A stretch of 64,000 nucleotides of DNA from Adhaeribacter aerolatus (GTDB taxonomy: Bacteria; Bacteroidota; Bacteroidia; Cytophagales; Hymenobacteraceae). A model generated the notes under the pieces. The model was not told the origin of the DNA. It made no database searches and saw only the letters and a list, made by a program, of their open reading frames with translations. The stretch lies in assembly GCF_007991635.1 (NCBI RefSeq), contig NZ_BJYS01000018.1, positions 82,286 to 146,285 on the forward strand. The letters are read 5' to 3'. Made by a program: the position numbers and the translations under genes. Shown piece after piece: positions 25,258 to 33,943 of the stretch; the first letter of the stretch is position 1, and every line of letters starts with the position of its first letter.

Positions 25258-26184
25258 TTATTTAAAGCGTTCTACCATGCTGTTGTGCAAGATACGCGGG
25301 CTCCAGAAACCGCTGGCAATGGTCCGGCGGATGGTAAAAAGCGGCTCCTCCGGGTCGCGTTTGGTAGATAATTGAAAAGCCGCGGTAAAACCACGTTTTT
25401 TCAGCTCCGGAATAGCGGCAGGATTCCAGAGGCCAAACGGGTACGCGAAATATTTAACCGGCTTGCCCGTAATGGCTTCCAATTGTTTAGTAGGTTTATC
25501 TATTTGCGTTACCCAATCTTGGTCTTTTAGTTTTTTAACGTTCTGGTGATCCCAGGTATGCGAACCAATAACGTGACCAGCATCGGCTAACTCTTTTACC
25601 TGGGCGCGGGTCATGTAACGGGGCCGCCCTAATGAAACCGTCATAATAAAAAAGACGCCTTTAAAACCGTATCGCTCCATTTCCGGCGCGGCTACGGCAT
25701 ATTGGTCCAGGGCTGTATCATCGAAGGTGAGCATAACGGGCTTGGGTGGCAGCGGGGCGCCAGTGGCCAAATAAGCGTAAAGCTGATCCGGCAAAATAGT
25801 TTGGTACCCGCTGTCGGCGAGCATCTTTAACTGCGCCCGAAAAGTTTCTTCCGGCATAATATAATCTTTAGCCGATTTGGAATCGCGGCTGGTCCAGTTC
25901 CGGATTTGGTGATAGCACAAAACAGGTACTTGCTTGCGGGCCGAAATAGTAGCAGCGTTGGCTATGGTTGCTTCGGGGACATTTGTAGGAGCCGGTTCTG
26001 GCTTAATAACAACACTGGCTGGTTTAACCTCTGAAACCGGTTTAGCTATGGGAACTGTTTGCTGCTCAGCCGTACTATTTTCGGCCCGCCGACCAGTTTC
26101 TGAACAACTTAAAGAGATAAAGGCAAAGAGACTTAATTGTAAATAAGGATTAAACAGCCAGGTCCGGCCAAGGGTAAGCTTCAT
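25258..26184 (-). CDS. Exported polysaccharide deacetylase (NodB domain)
   Basis: The 308-aa protein has an N-terminal signal with a possible lipobox Cys in FISLSCSETG, a Pro/Val-rich linker (about 40-85), and a NodB/CE4 domain: VPVLCYHQI, then PVMLTFDDT (motif 1, catalytic Asp plus metal Asp), GHVIGSHTWDHQN (motif 2, HxxxH), and FAYPFGLWNP (motif 3). The enzyme removes N- or O-acetyl groups from chitin-like, peptidoglycan or biofilm polysaccharides. Chain length and motif spacing are normal. It precedes the bPH_4 gene in the same transcript. Confidence 0.9.
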   Translation of the reverse strand: MKLTLGRTWLFNPYLQLSLFAFISLSCSETGRRAENSTAEQQTVPIAKPVSEVKPASVVIKPEPAPTNVPEATIANAATISARKQVPVLCYHQIRNWTSRDSKSAKDYIMPEETFRAQLKMLADSGYQTILPDQLYAYLATGAPLPPKPVMLTFDDTALDQYAVAAPEMERYGFKGVFFIMTVSLGRPRYMTRAQVKELADAGHVIGSHTWDHQNVKKLKDQDWVTQIDKPTKQLEAITGKPVKYFAYPFGLWNPAAIPELKKRGFTAAFQLSTKRDPEEPLFTIRRTIASGFWSPRILHNSMVERFK

Positions 26185-26261
26185 GTATTTTTAAGAAAAT
26201 CGGGTTAGGTAATGGTTGCTTTTGCCGGCAAAAACAACGCGGCATATTTTCCGGAATTACG

Positions 26262-26292
26262 AAAAAAAAAGGGCAGTCCGCAAGGATTGCCC
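26262..26292 (-). terminator. Intrinsic terminator of the kelch gene (minus strand)
   Basis: On the minus strand the transcript reads gggcaatcc-loop-ggactgccc followed by nine U: stem 26284-26292 with 26271-26279, one G:U pair, loop gcaa, T-tract at 26262-26270. It sits 82 bp after the kelch stop. Confidence 0.85.
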
Positions 26293-26373
26293 GCTAAAAT
26301 TTATATGCTTTTTTAAAATTTGGAAGTACCGTAAAAAGAAAAAAACAAAGCTGTTCCCGGAAGAAATGAAATA

Positions 26374-27351
26374 TTATTCCAGTACTTCCATGGTGTTCAG
26401 TTCGGGGCCACCACCCTGGTTAGCTGAGCCCGCCGCTGTGTAAACTTTGTTTTTATAAACCACCGCACCGGTTCCGTGCCGTCCGGTTTGCAAAGGCGTC
26501 AGCGTGCTCCACGTTTGGGTTTTCACATCAAAGGCTTCGGTTTGATTATGGGCTAGCTTCTGCGGGCTTTCACCACCAATAATTATTATTTTGCTACCTA
26601 AAGCTACCGCCGAGTTGCCGGCCCGCTGCGTAGGAATATTCTGCGCCGCTGGTAAGGTGCGCCATTTATTACTTTTAAAATCATAAATATCTACTTCCGG
26701 AACCGTCAGGTCTAAAACTTTACCAATTTTAGCGGTAGATAGGCGGCCACCGGCTACCACCATTTGCCCGTTGGCTACGGCCACCGATACGTGATCGCGG
26801 GCCCGCGGCGCTTCGGGTAAAATCCGCCATTTATCTGTAGCCGGGTCATATTCATCAAACCAGGTTACGTGGCCATCCCAGTGTCCATCGGTAATGCCCC
26901 CCACCAGGTATATTTTATTTCCATAAACAGTAGTGCCCGCTGAGCCGCGCCGTCTGTTTTCCGGAATTTCGGCGCCGGCCCGCCATTTGTTTTGCTGCGG
27001 GTTAAAAATATAAATGCGCGGAATAGGCGTTTCGTGCGGATATTTGCCGGTGAGGGCACCCAGTACATAAATTTCGTTTTTAAAGGTAATCGCCTGAAAG
27101 TGGTGCATTTCCAGCGGCGCTTCGGCCATCTTCTCCCAGCTTTGCTTTTTCAGATCGTAAGCCTCTACAAATAATTTATTACGGCCACCCAGCAAAAACA
27201 ATTTATCGCCTACCTGGGCAAAAGCATTTTCGTGGCGCGGTACGGGTTCGTTGGTGCCGGTTACCATTCGCCACTGCATGGCATTTTTGGCATAAAAACC
27301 AACCAGCAAAAAGGTAAAAAATAAAGAGGCCAGTAAAATTGGTTTTTTCAT
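26374..27351 (-). CDS. Exported kelch-repeat protein
   Basis: The 325-aa protein has an N-terminal signal or anchor (ILLASLFFTFLLVGFYAKNAM) and about six kelch repeats that would close a beta-propeller. Recognisable blade cores are LFLLGGRNK, IYVLGALTG, IYLVGGITD, MVVAGGRLS, IIIIGGES and VYTAAGSAN. Such propellers bind sugars or proteins; a galactose-oxidase-like function would require copper ligands, which I do not see. No other domain. Gene neighbours give no clue. A minus-strand terminator follows it. Confidence 0.88.
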   Translation of the reverse strand: MKKPILLASLFFTFLLVGFYAKNAMQWRMVTGTNEPVPRHENAFAQVGDKLFLLGGRNKLFVEAYDLKKQSWEKMAEAPLEMHHFQAITFKNEIYVLGALTGKYPHETPIPRIYIFNPQQNKWRAGAEIPENRRRGSAGTTVYGNKIYLVGGITDGHWDGHVTWFDEYDPATDKWRILPEAPRARDHVSVAVANGQMVVAGGRLSTAKIGKVLDLTVPEVDIYDFKSNKWRTLPAAQNIPTQRAGNSAVALGSKIIIIGGESPQKLAHNQTEAFDVKTQTWSTLTPLQTGRHGTGAVVYKNKVYTAAGSANQGGGPELNTMEVLE

Positions 27352-27541
27352 AAAGAAAAGAATATTTAGAATCAGAAGGTACGTTAAACCGGACCAAAGT
27401 TAATATACTTCTTTCATTTAAAGGCAAGCATCCGCATAATTCAGAAAAGGATGTAAGCTGAATAATAGTTATTTACACGCAAAGGTAAATTCCGCAGCCA
27501 TGACCTAACCTGGCTGGAAGCACGCTGCCATACAAAACCTT

Positions 27542-28282
27542 TTATAAACCGAGTACCTGCTTCAGTTTGGCGTAACCCGACCGGCTTACCGGCACCTTGG
27601 CGCCATTCTTTAAAATAGCAACGTGCGAGTCTTTCTCGTAAGGTTCGATGCGGGTAATCTGGCCGATTTGCAGCATGTAGGACCGGTGCACCCGGATAAA
27701 TTTTTTCGGGTCGAGGCTATTTTCAAAGTAACTCATGGTTTTGCTTTTCAGGAAAGCGCCGTCCGGGGTATAAACCTTAATGTAATCATCGTCGGCTTCC
27801 AGAAATAAAATATCGGGTTCCGGTATAATCCGGATTTTAGTACCAATTTTTACCACAATGCGATCCTGCCGGTCGGGGGCGGTGGAAGCGGTCTGGAGCA
27901 GGGCCTGGGTATTTTTGATTAGCTCGGCCTGATCTTTCTGCTGCTGCCATTTCTCGACGGCTTTGTTAAACCGTTCCTGGCTAAAGGGCTTTAGTAAATA
28001 GTCGATGGCGTGGGCTTCAAAAGCTTTTATGGCAAACTCGTCGAAGGCAGTGGTAAAAATAACGGCCGGGGGCTGATCCAATAATTCCAGCATCTCGAAA
28101 CCGTTTATTTTGGGCATCTGCACATCCAGAAATATTAAATCGGGCTGGTGCTGGGTTACGGCTTTCAAACCTTCAAAGCCATCGTTGCATTCCTCTACAA
28201 TCTGAATATGGGGGAAGGCTTCTAAATATTCCCGCACCAGTGAGCGGGCCAAAGGTTCGTCATCGATTAAAATTGTTTTCAT
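27542..28282 (-). CDS. LytTR-family response regulator
   Basis: The 246-aa regulator has a receiver domain (acidic pocket Asp7, Asp8; phospho-acceptor Asp53 in LIFLDVQMP; conserved Lys in YLLKPF) and a LytTR DNA-binding domain in the C-terminal 100 residues (LFLEADDDYIKVYTPDGAFLKSKTMSYFENSLDPKKFIRVHRSYMLQ). It starts within the histidine kinase stop (ATGA overlap at 28279-28282), so the pair is translationally coupled. Together with the LiaF-like gene upstream it forms an envelope-stress-type module. Family knowledge: LytTR proteins bind ACNGTT-like direct repeats. Confidence 0.94.
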   Translation of the reverse strand: MKTILIDDEPLARSLVREYLEAFPHIQIVEECNDGFEGLKAVTQHQPDLIFLDVQMPKINGFEMLELLDQPPAVIFTTAFDEFAIKAFEAHAIDYLLKPFSQERFNKAVEKWQQQKDQAELIKNTQALLQTASTAPDRQDRIVVKIGTKIRIIPEPDILFLEADDDYIKVYTPDGAFLKSKTMSYFENSLDPKKFIRVHRSYMLQIGQITRIEPYEKDSHVAILKNGAKVPVSRSGYAKLKQVLGL

Positions 28283-29319
28283 AATAACTGGGGAATTTTT
28301 ACAAGGGTTGTATAAATGGCATTATCGGCGTGGGTTTGTAATAAATCGGTGCGGGCAAAAAGCAGGTACAGGCGCCGCTGTACCCCGCTCAGGCCAAAGC
28401 CGGTGCCTTGCCGGGGTACAGCGGTTTGTGGGTCGTACGGGTTCTGCACGCTTATTTCCAGCATTTCGGCCCGGCAACGGGCCTCTATCCGAATGGTTAC
28501 GCCGTCGGTAGTGTCGTACAGACCAAATTTGATGGCGTTTTCAACGAGCGGCTGCAGCAACATGGGGGGCAGGCGCAACGGACCACATTCCGGCTCGGCA
28601 TCAATTTCGGTGCTCAGCCGGTGCCCGAAACGTACTTTTTCTATTTCTAAATAAAGCCGTAAATGCTCTAATTCTTCGTTTAAACTCACCCATTGGTGTT
28701 CTTCGCGTTTGAGCGTGCCCCGCAAAAAGTCGGAAAGCTGCAGCACCATGCGGCGGGCTTCCTGGGGCCGGCTGCCAATTAAAGCATTAACCGAGTTGAG
28801 GCTGTTAAACAAAAAGTGGGGTTGCAATTGCTGATGCAGTTTAAATAATTCGGCTTCGCGGGCTAACTTTTCGGCATCGGCCTGCCGTTGTTCGCTTTGT
28901 TTCTGGTCTTGCTGGCTATACCACAACACACTCAGCATTACCATCCAGCCAATGGTTAAAAAGCCAATCCCAAAACGTACCGGCAACGATTTATTCAGGA
29001 ATTGTTCGTACGAAGGCTCAGTTTCTATTACCAAAGGCAGGAGCCATTGTAACACCAGGAGCCACACCCCACTCAGCAGCAAACACCAGATACCAAAATA
29101 AAGCAAACGGGCCTGGCCGGGCCGGTAATATTGCAGGTTGCTGCTGATAAACCAGCACGCTGCCCCCAGCAAGGCATTGCTCATCAGGCTGTCGAGAATT
29201 GCCGTTTCATAGGATAAATTAAACCAGTAAAGCACCGCCGAATGCAGCAGCGCCCAGGCGAGCCAGCCCCCTAAAAAGTACACGCGAAACCGAAGAAGAG
29301 CAAAAGGTGAATTAGCCAA
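28279..29319 (-). CDS. LytS/YehU-like sensor histidine kinase
   Basis: The 346-aa kinase has about four N-terminal membrane helices, a coiled-coil linker (QKQSEQRQADAEKLAREAELFKL), the His_kinase (PF06580) box QLQPHFLFNSLNSV with phospho-His168, and an HATPase_c domain (PPMLLQPLVENAIKFGL, GFGLSGVQRRLYLLF). This is the membrane sensor of the LytTR two-component system encoded directly downstream with a 4-bp overlap. The signal is not deducible. The LiaF-like gene 210 bp upstream suggests it responds to the cell envelope. Confidence 0.94.
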   Translation of the reverse strand: MANSPFALLRFRVYFLGGWLAWALLHSAVLYWFNLSYETAILDSLMSNALLGAACWFISSNLQYYRPGQARLLYFGIWCLLLSGVWLLVLQWLLPLVIETEPSYEQFLNKSLPVRFGIGFLTIGWMVMLSVLWYSQQDQKQSEQRQADAEKLAREAELFKLHQQLQPHFLFNSLNSVNALIGSRPQEARRMVLQLSDFLRGTLKREEHQWVSLNEELEHLRLYLEIEKVRFGHRLSTEIDAEPECGPLRLPPMLLQPLVENAIKFGLYDTTDGVTIRIEARCRAEMLEISVQNPYDPQTAVPRQGTGFGLSGVQRRLYLLFARTDLLQTHADNAIYTTLVKIPQLL

Positions 29320-29529
29320 GACTAAAAAATTTTATTCCGCTTTAAAGAAGTAGCCGGCCCATTGCGCCAGCTATTTTTTAGGGTAAGTAAATTATATATT
29401 TAGGATGGGGCTGGGATGAGAACTTAGCCAAAGGGCTTTGCTAGTTAACCTGGTCACCGCTTCTGCCCGGCAAGTTGCGGGTGAAAACACGCCGCAACAG
29501 CAACCAGGCTTGGTTAGGTCCTTTTTAAT

Positions 29530-30381
29530 TTAGTAACTGCGGATATCGATGCCGCCCAGCAGCGAAGTACCCCTAATGATGAGCACTTTGTTGTGGTCTA
29601 TGGTGCCCGATTGCAGAAAGCGTTTGTCTTCTACGCCGCCAAAAATTGCAGCTACTTCCGAAATAACATCCCAGTGCGGCGGTACAATAATTTTGGTCCC
29701 GCCCAATACCTGCGTTACATCCAGAATAACCCGGCCCTGAATATCGGCCTGACTCAGGTTTATTTCGGCGCCGCCCAAGAAGGTTACGATTTCGCCACCC
29801 TGAAAATTTTTAGAAATAATGTTCTTTTTTACCCCGCCAAAAACCGAGGTCGAACTCAGGAAATCGCTAGAATAAGCCGAACCGGCATAGTTGCCGGTAG
29901 GGTCGGTGTTGTTATAAGCCTGGCCGGTATAATCGGAGGCGTAGCTGCTGCCAGTAAAAGGCGCATCCGGTGAAGCCGCAGAACCGGTAAAACCGTCGGG
30001 TCCGGTGCCGGGATTATTGCTATTGAGCCGGGGCCAGTTGTTAAAGCGGTGTTGCCGGTTGCGCCCAAATATCATGTATAAACCAAAAAGTATAAACAGG
30101 AGGGGCCAGATATACCTACTGAGATTCATGAAAGGGTAAAAGCGGTCGAACAGGAAAATCGTACCGATGGCTACCAATATAAACCATGCCGGGTTGCGGT
30201 ATTGGTGCTTGGCGCCAATAAATAAACCTACCATAATTAAAATCATGGGCCAGCTAAAAAGCCATCTGGGGAAAAAGAAAAAATCGAGCCGGTGGAGCAG
30301 CAGCACCGCGCCAACCATAATTAATATAAATCCGGCCATAGCTTTGCCTGAGCTGGGCCGGGGAGATGGTGTATGTTGCAT
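29530..30381 (-). CDS. LiaF-like membrane protein
   Basis: The 283-aa protein has four N-terminal helices forming a LiaF-TM domain (GFILIMVGAVLLLHRLDFF, WPMILIMVGLFIG, IGTIFLFDRFYPF, WPLLFILFGLYMIFGR). A low-complexity linker rich in Asn, Gly, Ser and Tyr (about 115-175) follows. The C-terminal beta-helix-like domain has the signature repeats FGGVKKNIISKNFQGG, TFLGGAEINLSQADIQG and LGGTKIIVPPHWDV, with a final SLLGGIDIRSY. LiaF proteins modulate two-component systems in envelope stress. Here it lies upstream of a kinase/LytTR pair on the same strand, probably its modulator. Confidence 0.85.
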   Translation of the reverse strand: MQHTPSPRPSSGKAMAGFILIMVGAVLLLHRLDFFFFPRWLFSWPMILIMVGLFIGAKHQYRNPAWFILVAIGTIFLFDRFYPFMNLSRYIWPLLFILFGLYMIFGRNRQHRFNNWPRLNSNNPGTGPDGFTGSAASPDAPFTGSSYASDYTGQAYNNTDPTGNYAGSAYSSDFLSSTSVFGGVKKNIISKNFQGGEIVTFLGGAEINLSQADIQGRVILDVTQVLGGTKIIVPPHWDVISEVAAIFGGVEDKRFLQSGTIDHNKVLIIRGTSLLGGIDIRSY

Positions 30382-30906
30382 TTCTTTACTTAAATAAATT
30401 ATTTAATCAAATGTACTGAAACCGAATGGCGGCGGCAATCACCCTTTGGCAATCTACCTTACTATTCCGGTAAACAGCGGAAATAGGCCTGTGAATGACA
30501 CTGCCGGATTTTGCCTTTGTTATGGTACAAAAAAATAATTGTATATACAAGTTAGCGCTTTGGCACTGGAAGGCGATATTTCTTAAAAGGGTGCGATTAA
30601 TACATCTGTACAAAGTTGCTTATCAGCTGTAAAATCCCCCAGCTTTTCCTTATTCCCGGAGGTAATATTTTGCATAGGATAAGTTACAGGCAAATACCAG
30701 ACTTGGTTAAATAGCGGTTTTACGCCTCTACGCAGAAGATTCTTAACAGAAGGACGGAGTGATAGTTTTGAATCTAATTCGTAGCCTCTTATCAGGAAAG
30801 ACTTACACTGAAATCAGCCTAGAAAGAATAAAAGCCATACCGGCTAGGGTATGGCTTTTATTCTTTCTAGGTTGATTTCAAACGCTCACCTGCAACAACT
30901 ACTAAA
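30382..30906. other. 525-bp spacer with a very long hairpin
   Basis: There is no coding signal. The 32-bp-arm inverted repeat at 30809-30880 lies at its downstream end, next to the DUF3784 stop. The rest is AT-rich. Confidence 0.5.
30809..30880. repeat. 32-bp-arm inverted repeat, terminator-like
   Basis: Arms 30809-30840 and 30849-30880 are complementary over 32 bp with one mismatch (G:U in RNA), loop cggctagg of 8 nt. The inner part reads agaaagaataaaagccatac. It lies 26 bp beyond the DUF3784 stop (minus strand), the position of a terminator, although it is much longer than a normal one. It has no U-tract of its own beyond the stem. Confidence 0.72.
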
Positions 30907-31206
30907 TTATTTAAACCGGTTAGCTACTAAATTCAGGTACAAAACCAAAGCTAAAATGGGAACCAATGAAGTAAGTAAAAAGGCATCGGGCCAATAAACT
31001 TTACTAACAACGCCTAAAAATATTATTAGTAAGCCAACCAGCATAAAAGACCTTTTCATCAGCAACGCGTAGCCGCTGATATTAAACCTTTCCTTTTGAT
31101 CTTTGGGCAGGGTGTTATAACCCGCTATCAGCTCAGGATTTTTTACAACTAAAAATCCTAAACAGATAAACAGTATGCCCAAACCCACATTAAGCAATAA
31201 TATCAT
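30907..31206 (-). CDS. DUF3784-family membrane protein
   Basis: The 99-aa protein has three hydrophobic segments: LNVGLGILFICLGFLVV, SFMLVGLLIIFLGVV and FLLTSLVPILALVLYLNLV. The cytosolic loop ELIAGYNTLPKDQKERFN is the DUF3784 signature (LIAGYNTLPKEEKEKYD-like). Members are small membrane proteins of unknown function, often in Bacteroidota and Firmicutes. A long palindrome lies directly downstream. Confidence 0.85.
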   Translation of the reverse strand: MILLLNVGLGILFICLGFLVVKNPELIAGYNTLPKDQKERFNISGYALLMKRSFMLVGLLIIFLGVVSKVYWPDAFLLTSLVPILALVLYLNLVANRFK

Positions 31207-31277
31207 GTTAAGCTACATATTTAACGGCTACCTCCTTTTTGATACTGCTTGGGTTAAGCTTAACCAACGGCAATATT

Positions 31278-32153
31278 TTATAACCGGATAACGGCCGGTA
31301 AATATTTGGCCAGCAACTCGGAGTAGTAAGGTTTCAGTTCTTCTACTACGGGAGGCTTCGGGCTCTTCGAGTATAAATCGTACGGGTTAAATTTCTTTAC
31401 CCACCCGAACATTTCGCGGTCATGGTCATCCATTAAGTGCTCGTAAGCATTCTCGCGGTGCTGGGCGTAGAACGAGTGGTACCGAATCATGTACAGCGCG
31501 GGCTCAGGCAAATAATCTTTCAGCAGGTGGTACAAATATTCGTCGTGGCCCCACGACATGTGCACGTTGCGCAAACCGCAGTTTGGTTCGTAAACGCCGT
31601 ATTTGGTGTTGTAGCGTTCGTCTTTGGAATCCGGGTTTAATGCAAAGAATTCCGGATAAACAATTTTGTCGGAGAACTGGCAGCCAACCGGGAAGGTATC
31701 GCCCACCACGGCCCATTGCGGCTCGCCAAATAAACAAAGCACTTTACCTACGTCGTGCATTAACCCGGTTAACACAAACCAGTCCGGGTGACCATCGGCC
31801 CGAATGGCTTCGGAGGTTTGCAGCAAGTGTTGTAACTGGTCCAGTTCAATATCCGGGTCAGAATCATCTACGAGGGTGTTCAGGTAATCAAACATTTCCC
31901 AGATGGCCAGTTCTTTTTTATCAAATTTCAGAAATTCGGCCTTTTTCTGCTGCACAAAATCAAAAGTTTGGTACTGGTGGTTTAGGCGGTAAAATTCGCG
32001 TACGGTATCGCGACCCGGATTGTCGTAATTCCGGTATTCCTCTTTTGCCTTGGTCTCGGGTTCCGGGTAACGAGCCAGTACATCATCCTCCCACACATCC
32101 AGGCTGGGTAGGGGCGCTATTTCTTCGGGTCGAAGCGTTTCTGAATTGTTCAT
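31278..32153 (-). CDS. Myo-inositol oxygenase
   Basis: The 291-aa protein is a full-length myo-inositol oxygenase, the diiron enzyme that converts myo-inositol to D-glucuronate. All six iron ligands line up with the mouse enzyme (His98, His123, Asp124, His194, His220, Asp253): here His109 (LQHLL), His133 and Asp134 (MHDVGK), His203 (SWGHDEY), His226 (RYHSFY) and Asp259 (NPYDLY). There is no obvious signal peptide, so it is cytosolic. The enzyme is best known from animals and plants and occurs in a few bacteria, including Bacteroidota. No inositol transport or uronate genes are adjacent. Neighbours are a DUF3784 gene and an MDR oxidoreductase, so genomic context does not help. Confidence 0.93.
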   Translation of the reverse strand: MNNSETLRPEEIAPLPSLDVWEDDVLARYPEPETKAKEEYRNYDNPGRDTVREFYRLNHQYQTFDFVQQKKAEFLKFDKKELAIWEMFDYLNTLVDDSDPDIELDQLQHLLQTSEAIRADGHPDWFVLTGLMHDVGKVLCLFGEPQWAVVGDTFPVGCQFSDKIVYPEFFALNPDSKDERYNTKYGVYEPNCGLRNVHMSWGHDEYLYHLLKDYLPEPALYMIRYHSFYAQHRENAYEHLMDDHDREMFGWVKKFNPYDLYSKSPKPPVVEELKPYYSELLAKYLPAVIRL

Positions 32154-32555
32154 ATTGCTGGGTGTTTAAATACTTTTAAATACAAGAGCCACAATATATT
32201 AAAAATTTATAACAGATAAAAAAAGCTACATAAAAATGATACTCTTTATGCGTGCCAGGCCAATTATAAGTTGCATTGATACACTTTAATTTTGGGGGTA
32301 GTACCAGGTTCGGCAGAAGTAAACTGTTTAACGACTGGGACCGAAAGGAGCGGGTGGGGGTTCGTATGAGCAAAGAGCATATTATGACCCGAAGCACCTC
32401 CTTGAAAGTTTTCGTATCCTTCTACTCATCCAAGCCACTTTATTCTTTCCTACTTTCCTTAATTGTTTATTCCTAAACTGATTAAGTCAAGTATCATTAG
32501 GTTACTCTTTTGTAATAACAGAACTTCGATTAATAGCTGATGTACTTTCTATTCA
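32154..32555. other. Intergenic spacer, 402 bp
   Basis: AT-rich spacer upstream of the inositol oxygenase gene on the minus strand. It holds its promoter region and possibly the 3' part of the MDR transcript. No gene or hairpin of note was recognised. Confidence 0.45.
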
Positions 32556-33521
32556 TCATTCCGATATTTTTATGACTACGTTACCTGTTTTCTGGCCGGA
32601 TTCAACGTATTGGTAGGCATCAGTTATTTGTTCCAAGGTATATTTTCTGTCGATTACAGGTTTGTATAATCCCTTTTCAACCAGTTCTTTCAAGAATATA
32701 ACATCTTCTTTACTAATCGTCGGGATTGGGAATAAAACTTTTTTGCCACCGAAAACCGGCGTGGTAAGGGCATAATATAAGTTCTCGGCATTTTTACCTA
32801 ACTCGGTGGAAATGTAAATCCCCTTTTGGGTAAGGAGTGGTTTACATTTTCCGAAGGAGCTTTTACCTACTGCATCAAATATAAAATCAAACTTTATAGC
32901 TGTTTTTGTAAAATCCTGGTTCTGATAATCAATTACAACATCGGCGCCCAATGATTTAACCAGATTTACATGTTGGGTATTACAAACAGCCGTAACCATG
33001 GCTCCAAAATATTTTAGCAATTGCACAGCCGCTGAACCAATAGCGCCGGTGGCACCATAAACTAAAACATTTTGTCCGCCCGTTACCTTTGCTGCTTTAA
33101 TATTATTTAATGCGTAGTGGGCACCTTCTGTAATGGGGGCTGCTTCCTCAAAGGTTAAGTTTTTGGGTAAAAATGTAATGGCATCATTTTCGGCAATAGT
33201 TAAATATTCGCCATGGCCGCCACAGGTTTTATCGTTGTAACCAAAAACTTTATCTCCTTTTTGGAAGGTAGTTACACTTTTGCCGGTTTCTTCAATAATG
33301 CCGGCAAATTCACAACCTAGTATTGGGTATTTTGGTTTTAAAAGGCCACTCCAAAACCGTGAAATAAAATATTCAGCACTCCGAAAGCCGGCGTCTGTCC
33401 GGTTTACGGTTGATGCATATACTTTTAATAGAACCTCGTTGTCACCAGGTTTAGGTTTTTCAACCTCCATTAATTGGGCAACTTCAGGTGGGCCATATTT
33501 TGTATATACAACGGCTTTCAT
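32556..33521 (-). CDS. Zinc-independent MDR-type NAD(P)H:quinone reductase / alcohol dehydrogenase-like protein
   Basis: The 321-aa medium-chain dehydrogenase/reductase has an N-terminal GroES-like domain (MKAVVYTKYGPPEVAQL, LGCEFAGIIEETG, FQKGDKVFGYN) and a Rossmann domain with VYGATGAIGSAAVQLLKYFG for NAD(P). The catalytic zinc ligands of true alcohol dehydrogenases are not evident, so it fits the quinone oxidoreductase branch better. It likely reduces an enone or quinone with NADPH. Neighbouring genes do not indicate a pathway. Confidence 0.85.
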   Translation of the reverse strand: MKAVVYTKYGPPEVAQLMEVEKPKPGDNEVLLKVYASTVNRTDAGFRSAEYFISRFWSGLLKPKYPILGCEFAGIIEETGKSVTTFQKGDKVFGYNDKTCGGHGEYLTIAENDAITFLPKNLTFEEAAPITEGAHYALNNIKAAKVTGGQNVLVYGATGAIGSAAVQLLKYFGAMVTAVCNTQHVNLVKSLGADVVIDYQNQDFTKTAIKFDFIFDAVGKSSFGKCKPLLTQKGIYISTELGKNAENLYYALTTPVFGGKKVLFPIPTISKEDVIFLKELVEKGLYKPVIDRKYTLEQITDAYQYVESGQKTGNVVIKISE

Positions 33522-33943
33522 ATTATTGTACGCTTAAAATCTGATGGTAGTGATTTTATTGTTGCCAACTTACTTGACTCGTATGGAAAACCATCCGCTC
33601 TAACGGACAGCCGCTTCACGGTAATCTCTAAAATATTCTATTATCTTGTAAAGGGGCAAACCTTCTTAATTCCAGGTATAGCCCAACAATGGCTGGCTTA
33701 CTTTCAATCGTACAATTATATATCCCAATCAGGGGTGTATGTATTTCCCTCCAATATTAATTTAATTTCAATAACTGCCGACGTTAAAAGGCTTTTAGCA
33801 GTGGCGACTTTGGCAATTCTTCATATCATCTAAGCACGAAAGCCCAATATACGATTTGTTATGTATATTTAGCGTTTCTGCCGCTATAGCCTACAGCCAG
33901 GGTTAGCGGCGCAGGAATTTTTCACCCTATCTAACGAAGCACG
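33522..33943. other. Divergent promoter spacer, 422 bp
   Basis: It lies between the MDR gene (-) and an acyltransferase (+). A 119-codon frame starting inside the MDR gene is not supported by composition or family features. Sequence just before the acyltransferase is AT-rich. Confidence 0.45.

Noticed and set aside
33474..33833. 119-codon plus-strand ORF starting inside the MDR gene
   Set aside because: Begins antisense to a real gene and shows no protein-family signal; treated as chance open frame in an AT-rich spacer.
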